From an uncultured Rhodospirillaceae bacterium (lineage in GTDB: Bacteria > Pseudomonadota > Alphaproteobacteria > Rhodospirillales > Casp-alpha2), in assembly GCA_913048145.1 (NCBI GenBank), contig CAJWVP010000164.1, forward strand, positions 1 through 6,709: a stretch of 6,709 nucleotides of DNA. The letters run 5' to 3'. Below the pieces are notes generated by a model. That model was not told where the DNA came from. It worked only from the letters and a program-made list of their open reading frames with translations, and did not search any database. Position numbers and translations under genes: made by a program. Positions 1 through 5,330 of this stretch are shown here, in pieces (position 1 is the stretch's first letter; the number at the start of each line of letters is the position of its first letter).

Positions 1-88
1 CCATCAAGACCATGATGATCACGAAGGCCTGCATGACGTCGGGTGAGACGGTTGCAGACAGCGTCGCAAAGGGATTCGTAGAAAACAT
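1..88 (-). CDS. N-terminus of a probable inner-membrane protein (partial, runs off the left edge)
   Basis: Reading the complement from 88 gives an ATG followed by 28 further complete sense codons with no stop. The protein begins MFSTNPFATLSATVSPDVMQ and then becomes hydrophobic (AFVIIMVLM) as it leaves the window. The start is supported by GGGAG on the minus strand (95-99), about 6-7 bases before the ATG. A short polar N-terminus leading into an Ile/Val/Met/Leu-rich stretch suggests a first transmembrane helix, so the product probably sits in the cytoplasmic membrane. From memory it loosely resembles small membrane proteins encoded near sulfur-oxidation genes (the AprM type), but 29 residues are too few to name a family. 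The gene is divergent from the dehydratase gene at 597. Confidence 0.6.
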   Translation of the reverse strand, partial: MFSTNPFATLSATVSPDVMQAFVIIMVLM

Positions 89-153
89 TTAGCGCTCCCG
101 CTTTAGTCAAACTTAACTCCGCTCCGCTTTTCGGCGAGGCAACCTCCGGTCTT

Positions 154-189
154 CAATCTGGTGCTGCCATGGAGAATATACCGATTTCG
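154..189. repeat. First copy of a two-block direct repeat (CAATCTGG ... TACCGATTTCG)
   Basis: CAATCTGG at 154-161 is followed by TACCGATTTCG at 179-189. The same two blocks occur in the same order at 381-388 and 392-402, but with 3 rather than 17 bases between them. The 11-base block alone is unlikely to recur by chance in about 500 bases. It could be a pair of protein-binding sites or the remains of a small duplication. Confidence 0.45.
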
Positions 190-380
190 GCACCGTACTC
201 CTCGCTGTCGTAGCCTATTTGGGGCCGCGTTCAGCACGGCGTTCGAGATATCAAACCTCTCATGTCCGACATCCTTAGCCGAACCAAATTACGTTACGTA
301 CGAACCCCACCTGAAACAAAACGATCCATTCTTCAGCAGAGACAAATTCGGCGCAGTAACGAGATTTAAGCCGCCAATTG

Positions 381-402
381 CAATCTGGACTTACCGATTT
401 CG
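381..402. repeat. Second copy of the two-block direct repeat
   Basis: CAATCTGG (381-388) and TACCGATTTCG (392-402) match the copy at 154-189 exactly in each block. The 11-base blocks start 213 bases apart. The spacer between the blocks is 14 bases shorter here. Confidence 0.45.
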
Positions 403-454
403 TGACGCTGACTGCAATCGCTGCATGTTTTCATATTCAAAAAATGTAAATTAA

Positions 455-470
455 TGACAAAAGGGTGTCA
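455..470. promoter_or_regulatory. Inverted repeat TGACA-N6-TGTCA, possible operator
   Basis: The arms TGACA (455-459) and TGTCA (466-470) are perfect reverse complements separated by 6 bases. They sit in the most AT-rich part of the divergent spacer. This size and symmetry fit a dimeric helix-turn-helix regulator, but no regulator gene is in the window and the family cannot be named. On the minus strand the left arm reads TTGTCA, close to a -35 consensus, but no good -10 follows at normal spacing. Confidence 0.3.
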
Positions 471-513
471 ACGCGGAATGGTCGGAGGAATGGGGTGATC
501 GGTTCCCGACGGC

Positions 514-600
514 ATGATGGCTGTGAAATACCACGATTTGCCAAAACAGATCCGGACCGTTTTGAATGTCTTTAAACATTATCATGATGAGGCGACATGA
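514..600 (+). CDS. Possible 28-residue leader ORF overlapping the dehydratase start (doubtful)
   Basis: An ATG at 514 (a second ATG at 517) opens a frame of 28 codons ending in the TGA at 598-600. This TGA overlaps the ATG of the next gene as ATGA. The product would begin MMAVKYHDLPKQIRTVLNVF. The overlap has the same geometry as the dehydratase/CoA-transferase junction at 1727-1730 and would allow translational coupling. Against it are a poor Shine-Dalgarno site, codon third positions less GC-rich than in the neighbouring genes, a length easily reached by chance, and a promoter candidate at 538-567 that would start transcription inside it. No family is recognised. Confidence 0.2.
   Translation: MMAVKYHDLPKQIRTVLNVFKHYHDEAT
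538..567 (+). promoter_or_regulatory. Weak sigma70-type promoter candidate for the dehydratase operon
   Basis: TTGCCA (538-543) matches five of six bases of the -35 consensus. After 18 bases, TTGAAT (562-567) matches four of six of the -10. Transcription would start near 574, giving a short leader before the ATG at 597. The inverted repeat at 565-580 would cover the -10 and start point, a usual place for a repressor. This is called from consensus by eye only. Confidence 0.28.
565..580. promoter_or_regulatory. Inverted repeat AATGT-N6-ACATT, possible operator
   Basis: AATGT (565-569) and ACATT (576-580) are perfect reverse complements around CTTTAA. A separate 8-bp palindrome, ATCATGAT (581-588), follows directly. 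The site lies 17-32 bases before the dehydratase ATG and overlaps the candidate -10. The position suits repression, and a TetR- or GntR-type regulator acting on an acyl-CoA operon would be typical, but this is inference. AT-rich DNA gives such repeats fairly often by chance. Confidence 0.3.
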
Positions 601-1730
601 AAGAGAACTCAGTCGGGAATTTCCCCCGCATCACCGACCAGGGACTTGAAGAACTGGAAGCCCGAAAGGGCGTGAAGATTGCCCGCGAACCGGCACCCTG
701 GTGCACGGAGGCGACCCGCGACAACATTCGCCACTACGCCCACGGGATCGGCGACGACAACCCGCTTTGGTGCGATCCGGACTACGCAGCCGGCTCGGCC
801 CATGGCGGTATCGTCGCGCTGCCGTCGTTCCTGTTTTCGTGTTCGCGCATTATCTCTGGTTATGTTGGCGGCTTACCGGGGGTGCACGCCATGTGGGCCG
901 GTGCCGATTGGATGTGGCACAAATGGGTTCGGCACAATGACGCCATTGCAACCGAATCGCACCTCAAGGACTTCATCATTCGCGAAACCAAGTTCTCCGG
1001 CCGCGCTGTGCAGCAGATTTACCACGTGGATTTCTTCAACGGTGAAGGCGACAAAGTAGCCGAGGGCGACAGCTGGTGCTTCCGCACGGAACGTGACACA
1101 GCACGCGAAGAGGGCACCAAGTACGATGACCTAAAGACACAGGTGGCGAAGACCTACACGCCTGACGAACTGACCGAGATCTACCGTCACTATGCGGAAG
1201 AGGAGGTTAGGGGCGCGACCCCACGCCATGTCGAGGACGTGGCCGTCGGCGACAAACTGCCGACCATGGTCAAGGGGCCCATGACTGTGACCGGCTTCAT
1301 TGCCTATGCCCAAGGCTGGGGCGGGCTCTATATCCGGGCCAACAAGTTGGCCTGGAAACAGATCCACGCCCACCCGGGGCTTGGCATTCCGAACCGGTTC
1401 AACATTCCCGATTGTCCGGAACGCGTCCATTGGGAGAACGAGTTCGCCACCGCTGTCGGCGCGCCCGGTGCCTATGACTATGGGCCCGAGCGGTGTTCGT
1501 GGATGACCCACCACCTGACCAACTGGATGGGGGACGACGGTTTCCTGTTGCATTCGGAAACCAAGATCCGCCACCACAATCCCGAGGGCGATACCTTATT
1601 TATCAATGGCGAGGTGACGGCGGTTGACAACGACGTGGTCACCGTCGCCCATGAGGCTCGCAATCAGGACGGCGTGCTTTCGATCATCGGCACGGGCCGC
1701 GTGCGCCTGCCTCGCCAGGCCGCCGAATGA
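597..1730 (+). CDS. MaoC-like two-domain (hot-dog) acyl-CoA dehydratase/hydratase
   Basis: This 377-residue cytoplasmic protein probably adds water to, or removes it from, a CoA thioester (enoyl-CoA and 3-hydroxyacyl-CoA). The N-terminal half (about residues 35-165) carries the hot-dog hydratase signature GDDNPLWCDPDYA (52-64), followed by HGGIVALPSFL (69-79). The C-terminal half (about 210-370) has the features of a second hot-dog fold: GPMTVTGFIAYAQGWGG (227-243) and MTHHLTNWMGDDG (303-315), followed by the family-typical HHNPEGDT (326-333). In hydratase-2 enzymes the base after NP-x is His; here residue 58 is Trp, which I believe is common in this long subfamily. GAGG lies about 4 bases before the ATG, which is close. 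The stop overlaps the CoA-transferase start as ATGA, so the two are co-translated and probably act on the same acyl-CoA. The family is clear, the substrate is unknown. No signal peptide or membrane segment is seen. Confidence 0.88.
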   Translation: MKENSVGNFPRITDQGLEELEARKGVKIAREPAPWCTEATRDNIRHYAHGIGDDNPLWCDPDYAAGSAHGGIVALPSFLFSCSRIISGYVGGLPGVHAMWAGADWMWHKWVRHNDAIATESHLKDFIIRETKFSGRAVQQIYHVDFFNGEGDKVAEGDSWCFRTERDTAREEGTKYDDLKTQVAKTYTPDELTEIYRHYAEEEVRGATPRHVEDVAVGDKLPTMVKGPMTVTGFIAYAQGWGGLYIRANKLAWKQIHAHPGLGIPNRFNIPDCPERVHWENEFATAVGAPGAYDYGPERCSWMTHHLTNWMGDDGFLLHSETKIRHHNPEGDTLFINGEVTAVDNDVVTVAHEARNQDGVLSIIGTGRVRLPRQAAE

Positions 1731-2941
1731 GTACGACCGGACCTTACGCCGGCATTAAGGTGCTGGACTTTGGCCAGGTTATGGCAGCGCCCTACGCGGG
1801 CATGCTGTTGGCGGACCTCGGCGCCGATGTGGTGAAGATCGAAAGCCCGTCCGGCGATGCGACCCGGAATTACACGCCTCCCGACGTGGGCGGGGAATCA
1901 CCCTATTATCTGTTCGTCAACCGCAACAAGCGCGGCATCGCCATCGATTTAAAAAGTGAAGACGGGCGCGCAGCCATCCTGGCCATGGCCAAAACCGCCG
2001 ACGTGGTGATCGAGAATTTCCGAGCCGGCGCCATGGATCGATTGGGGATCGGCTATGAGACGCTGAAGGAACGCAATTCGCGATTGATCTACGCAGCAGT
2101 TTCCGGCTACGGGCGTACCGGACCGTTCGCGAACAAAGCCGGCTATGATCCGATCGCGCAAGCGGAATCAGGGCTAATGTCCATGTGCGGTGATCCGGAC
2201 GGTCCGCCGACGCGGATTGGGATTTCTGTCATCGATATGATCACAGGCACATTCGCCACCCAAGCCATCAGCGCCGCCCTCTACGCCCGGCGCGACACCG
2301 GCGCGGGACAATACATCGAAGCCAACCTGTTCGCTACGGCGGCCAACATGTTGGGAAATTTTGGGGCCCAGTCTTTGATGGTCGGCGATAATCCGCGCCG
2401 CGCCGGATCTGGAAGTCAGGCGGCGCAACCGGCCGGTGTTTATCCGTCGGCTGACGGTGAATTTATGCTGACTATTGGCAACGAGGGCATGTATCAACGG
2501 TTTTGCGAAAACGTCATCGAACGGCCGGACATGGCCGGCGATGCACGTTTTGCCACCAACGCCCAACGCCTGGTCAATAAATCGGCGCTGACCGAGGAAC
2601 TGAATGCCGTCTTTGCAACCCGGTCGAACGCGAAATGGCTGGAGCGCATGAATGCGCATGGCATTCCCGCGGGCGAGATTAGTTCCGTCCATGACGCGCT
2701 GAATTCGCCTATGGCTGAAGCCACCAATTTGGTCGCCATGGCGCCGCACACGACGTTGGGGGAGCTGAAGACCATGATGCCCTCATTCCGTTTGTCGGGA
2801 ACACCGGTGCGCGACCCGGTCGGCGCACCGGTGTTGGGGGAGCACACGCGTGAAGTACTGCGTGACTGGGCAGGATTTGCGGATGGCCGCATCGACGCCA
2901 TGGTGGCGACGGGCGTGGCCGTTGCGGATCCCGTGGGCTAG
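1727..2941 (+). CDS. Family III (CaiB/BaiF) CoA-transferase
   Basis: This 404-residue protein is of typical length for family III CoA-transferases, cytoplasmic enzymes that move CoA from a donor thioester to a free carboxylic acid through an aspartyl-CoA intermediate. The N-terminus has the characteristic KVLDFGQVMAAPYAGMLLAD and LGADVVKIE. Further family motifs are NRNKRGIAIDLK (65-76), DVVIENFRAGAMDRLGIGY (92-110) and SGYGRTGPFANKAGYD (126-141). Asp170, in ISVIDMITGT, aligns with the catalytic Asp169 of formyl-CoA transferase. LGEHTREVL near the C-terminus is also typical. The start overlaps the dehydratase stop (ATGA), with only a weak AGG upstream, so translation probably depends on coupling. 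The likely job is activation of an acid that the dehydratase then handles, or the reverse. The acid cannot be read from sequence. The gene contains the hairpin at 2800-2835, and its stop interlocks with that of the convergent dioxygenase gene. Confidence 0.92.
   Translation: MSTTGPYAGIKVLDFGQVMAAPYAGMLLADLGADVVKIESPSGDATRNYTPPDVGGESPYYLFVNRNKRGIAIDLKSEDGRAAILAMAKTADVVIENFRAGAMDRLGIGYETLKERNSRLIYAAVSGYGRTGPFANKAGYDPIAQAESGLMSMCGDPDGPPTRIGISVIDMITGTFATQAISAALYARRDTGAGQYIEANLFATAANMLGNFGAQSLMVGDNPRRAGSGSQAAQPAGVYPSADGEFMLTIGNEGMYQRFCENVIERPDMAGDARFATNAQRLVNKSALTEELNAVFATRSNAKWLERMNAHGIPAGEISSVHDALNSPMAEATNLVAMAPHTTLGELKTMMPSFRLSGTPVRDPVGAPVLGEHTREVLRDWAGFADGRIDAMVATGVAVADPVG
2800..2835. repeat. 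13-bp perfect inverted repeat (strong hairpin) inside the CoA-transferase gene
   Basis: The arms are AACACCGGTGCGC (2800-2812) and GCGCACCGGTGTT (2823-2835), perfect reverse complements around a 10-base loop. The loop itself holds GACC-C-GGTC (2813-2821), so the stem could extend by four pairs with one bulged G. Each arm also contains the self-complementary CACCGGTG. It encodes a Pro-Val-rich stretch (about residues 358-370, TPVRDPVGAPV). No T-run follows on either strand, so it is not a standard intrinsic terminator. It lies about 105 bases before the convergent stop codons. Confidence 0.75.
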
Positions 2942-3930
2942 GGCAGCATCCGCCCGACTAAAACCCACTGTTCGGTGATGTTTAGATCGCCCCGTGCCGC
3001 GGCGGGAAGTTCGAGGGGCGGCGCCTGAAAGGGGTCCGTGATGAGGGTTCGCATGGTGGTGTCGCCGAAGATGTGGTCCGCACCGAAGTCTTCGATATCC
3101 GCTTGCCAGGGTACGAAACTCGGCAGCAAGATGAGAGTGAAGGTGTCTCGGTAGCCATGTGTCGGCAGATTGCCGCGATGCAGGACGCGCGGGGCGGGAA
3201 AGATTACGCTGTCGCCTGCCGCTAGTTCCGGGCAGAGGACGTCAGGCTTTTCTTCGATGCCGTCGAAAATAGTCTCGATGTCCCTGGTTCGGTTCTCCAG
3301 GTGCTCATAATGATAACCCAGGCTTGCCGCACGTGCTGATTGGTTCAGGCCCAGGAACTGGGTTGAGCCGCTCGCCGCACCGGACGGCGTCAAGTAGACG
3401 ATCATGTGAATTTGACCCATGGGTGCCGTGTCGCGGTGCCAGAGGAAAGACCCCACCTGCTGGGTGAGTGCGTGGGTCCGGTAGGTTACTGCCCCATGGA
3501 TACGGAAATGGGAACCATAATAGCGCTCCAGGATCACCGTCGTCTCGTCGCTGAGAATCCGGGGCAGGGCGTCTTGGAGCAGAGCGCGCAGGTCGCCGGT
3601 CTGGGCCACACTGATAATTGCGTCGGTTGGGTCGTCGGAGACCGGCCCGTGCGCACCGGCTCTCGGACCGAGGGCTTCCAGGTTAGCGGTGATCACATCG
3701 GCGATGCTGACCGCCTCTTTCGCCGAGAGTGATCCCCTAACCACATCCAGGCCCTCGGTGGTGAGCGGTCCCGTATCGATAGCTGCTTCGGGATGTGTCT
3801 GTGCGAAGGATTGGCGGCAGACCTGGTGGTAGATCGCGTGGCGCTGCCAGGGGGTCAGGCTGTTCACAACGTCGCGGCAATCGGGATGTAACGTGATCCG
3901 CCGGCCGTTGGGTACGAACTGCAATTCCAT
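2938..3930 (-). CDS. PhyH-type Fe(II)/2-oxoglutarate-dependent dioxygenase
   Basis: This 330-residue soluble protein is predicted to hydroxylate or otherwise oxidise a small molecule or lipid-like substrate, using Fe(II), O2 and 2-oxoglutarate. The iron-binding triad is visible: WHRDTAP supplies His165 and Asp167, and RVLHRG supplies His251. Arg261 in GYRDTFTLILLP, ten residues after the distal His, is placed to bind the 2-oxoglutarate carboxylate. AAGDSVIFPAPRVLHRG (237-253) has the usual double-stranded beta-helix form. The N-terminal 130 residues resemble nothing I recognise. The ATG at 3930 has a good AGGAG (3938-3942) about 7 bases upstream, within the 13-base gap after the GSCFA gene, so the two genes form one operon. 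The stop overlaps that of the convergent CoA-transferase. The family, including phytanoyl-CoA and ectoine hydroxylases, is broad, so the substrate is unknown. Confidence 0.85.
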   Translation of the reverse strand: MELQFVPNGRRITLHPDCRDVVNSLTPWQRHAIYHQVCRQSFAQTHPEAAIDTGPLTTEGLDVVRGSLSAKEAVSIADVITANLEALGPRAGAHGPVSDDPTDAIISVAQTGDLRALLQDALPRILSDETTVILERYYGSHFRIHGAVTYRTHALTQQVGSFLWHRDTAPMGQIHMIVYLTPSGAASGSTQFLGLNQSARAASLGYHYEHLENRTRDIETIFDGIEEKPDVLCPELAAGDSVIFPAPRVLHRGNLPTHGYRDTFTLILLPSFVPWQADIEDFGADHIFGDTTMRTLITDPFQAPPLELPAAARGDLNITEQWVLVGRMLP

Positions 3931-3943
3931 GGCGGTCTCCTGC

Positions 3944-5209
3944 CTAGGCGTCCGGGTTAATGACGAACATGGCCTCGAACATTTTCATGATCTCCGCCAC
4001 GGCACTGCGTTTGACGTGACGCTGGTCGGCCTCCCACGGGTCTTCAAGGCAGTGCATAACCATTTCGTAGCTGGGGAAATAGTATACGCCGTCGTTGGCT
4101 GCGCAGAAGTTTTCAGCGGTGACGCGCAGGACCGCCTTCGAATGGGCATTGGCGGTCACCACGTGGTGGGTGTCGGCGCGGCCCGTGGCCATGAATGGCA
4201 CCGGTGACACGGTAACGACGAGGCGAAGGTCGGGGTTGTGCGCCCGTAACACATCCAGAAACGTCTGCAGGTGATCGACATTCTCCTCCACCGTCAGGAC
4301 CCGGTGGCGAAGCAGGGCCGAATGCAATGGTGACTTCGGATTGCGGGATACTACGGCGCCGTCGGGCTTAAATTCCCAACATTCGTTGAGACCGAGTGTG
4401 ATGAAGAAGACCTTGCAAGTTTCTAAGGCATCGCGGCAGGCGCGCAGATGCGCGTCGCGGTCGGCCTCTATGGCTTCCGTGTCAGCAAACGGGATGTTCT
4501 CGCGGAAGGGGTCCTGCCAGTAGTTCCCCGCGGGATGGAACTCGGCCAGCTTCGGTAGGGCGCGTATGCTGAAGGCCTTCTCCGCCAGCTGTTTAAAGCT
4601 CGGCGTGTTGAAGATAATCCCCCAGCGCGCACACGATTCCGGTTGTGGACCGTCGGCTTCGTCCGACTCTGTAATCACGTAGTTGTAGCCGTTGTTCTGT
4701 AGGTAGTAGGCGATCTCGCTGGCGAAACAGCTGCCTGCGGAACCGACAGGTGTCGTCTTGTCCAGAAGGCCAATGTTTTTGACCATGGGCTGGGTGCCGA
4801 ACAGGGAACTCGGATGATCGGGATGACAGGGGTTCGGCCAGAAGACAGCGTCCGGATTGGGCTTGGCGCTGGTCTGATAGCGGATCGAATCGACCAGGAA
4901 CTCGCGCTCAAACAGGGCTAGGTTCTCCGCCTGTTCGATGAGGTCCTTGTCGATGCCGGCCATGCCCGCTTCCTGCATGTTCTTTGCCAGATTGTCGGAA
5001 AAGAAACCCCGAAGCTGGCCTACAAAGGCGCTCAGGTTCTCGTGCTCCTGTCCGTCCTTGGCGAAGGCGGACAAGAGGAACTCGCGGACGGCGCCCGCGG
5101 TGAATATGGAATGGATCAGATGCCGCGTATAGCGGGCATCAATGCGTGCCTTGCCGCCGGGCTGGGATGCCGGTGGCCAGAATACGGTGGGTCCGTCGGG
5201 CGTTTGCAT
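3944..5209 (-). CDS. GSCFA-domain (SGNH-like) esterase/acyltransferase with N-terminal extension
   Basis: This 421-residue protein has no signal peptide, so it is probably cytoplasmic. The family-defining block appears as VGSAGSCFASEIAYYLQNNG (155-174), with Ser160 the likely nucleophile. Further blocks are CARWGIIFNTPSF (193-205), FFITLGLNECWEF (268-280) with Asn275 as probable oxyanion residue, LVVTVSPVPFMAT (330-342), and DQRH (395-398), matching the Asp-x-x-His of SGNH hydrolases. This suggests ester cleavage or acyl transfer, perhaps on a polysaccharide or small molecule; the family is poorly characterised. About 145 residues precede the GSCFA block, and the short motif VFWP occurs twice there (9-12 and 122-125). 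The ATG at 5209 is the only reasonable start, since an in-frame TAG lies five codons upstream. GGGGAG lies only about 3 bases from it, which is tight. The gene leads a two-gene operon with the dioxygenase. Confidence 0.85.
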   Translation of the reverse strand: MQTPDGPTVFWPPASQPGGKARIDARYTRHLIHSIFTAGAVREFLLSAFAKDGQEHENLSAFVGQLRGFFSDNLAKNMQEAGMAGIDKDLIEQAENLALFEREFLVDSIRYQTSAKPNPDAVFWPNPCHPDHPSSLFGTQPMVKNIGLLDKTTPVGSAGSCFASEIAYYLQNNGYNYVITESDEADGPQPESCARWGIIFNTPSFKQLAEKAFSIRALPKLAEFHPAGNYWQDPFRENIPFADTEAIEADRDAHLRACRDALETCKVFFITLGLNECWEFKPDGAVVSRNPKSPLHSALLRHRVLTVEENVDHLQTFLDVLRAHNPDLRLVVTVSPVPFMATGRADTHHVVTANAHSKAVLRVTAENFCAANDGVYYFPSYEMVMHCLEDPWEADQRHVKRSAVAEIMKMFEAMFVINPDA

Positions 5210-5330
5210 GGCCTCCCCGGTCTAGGTCGCGCCGGGACCGCGTGGGGCGATACGGCACGATCAGAGTTCAACGCACCATCGGATTGTACGAATGGGTTAT
5301 CGTGGATGCAAACGATCGTCCGGCGACGGC
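5210..5330. other. Gap between the GST-like and GSCFA genes
   Basis: This is a 121-base spacer between two same-strand genes. It holds the promoter candidate at 5283-5311, and an inverted repeat CCCGG-N11-CCGGG (5216-5220 and 5232-5236) near the GSCFA start. A small hairpin (CGTC-GCCG-GACG) follows the GST stop without a T-run, so I do not call a terminator. Confidence 0.5.
5283..5311 (-). promoter_or_regulatory. Sigma70-type promoter candidate for the GSCFA-dioxygenase operon
   Basis: On the minus strand TTGCAT (complement of 5306-5311) is followed after exactly 17 bases by TACAAT (complement of 5283-5288). The -10 matches five of six consensus bases and the -35 three of six. Transcription would start near 5276, leaving a leader of roughly 65-70 bases before the ATG at 5209. 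Position in the gap between two same-strand genes supports it. This is a by-eye consensus call. Confidence 0.42.

Larger units (their letters stand above)
89..596. other. Divergent intergenic region, about 500 bases, probably regulatory
   Basis: This stretch lies between two divergently transcribed genes and is visibly richer in A and T than the flanking coding DNA, especially about 425-465. No convincing protein gene is seen. The longest reading frame (GTG at 161 to 454) lacks a Shine-Dalgarno site, resembles no family I recognise and has irregular composition. What can be seen is a two-block motif repeated at 154-189 and 381-402, inverted repeats at 455-470 and 565-580, a weak promoter candidate at 538-567 and a possible leader ORF at 514-600. 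The region must contain start signals for both flanking genes. I found no tRNA-like or riboswitch-like structure. Confidence 0.6.

Noticed and set aside
161..454. 97-codon plus-strand ORF in the divergent spacer
   Set aside because: It starts with GTG without a Shine-Dalgarno site, has random-looking Arg/Ser/Cys-rich composition and an AT-rich base make-up, and matches no family I know. Chance is the better explanation, though its repeated YRFR is noted in the findings.
2174..2749. 191-codon minus-strand ORF inside the CoA-transferase gene
   Set aside because: It lies wholly antisense to a gene with clear family motifs and is His/Arg-rich, the usual shadow of GC-rich coding DNA. The same applies to 1131-1577 and 2494-2901.
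4157..4168. 12-bp perfect palindrome CACCACGTGGTG in the GSCFA gene
   Set aside because: It encodes part of the reading frame (Thr-His-His-Val-Val) deep inside the gene, far from any start, and is most simply explained by codon content.
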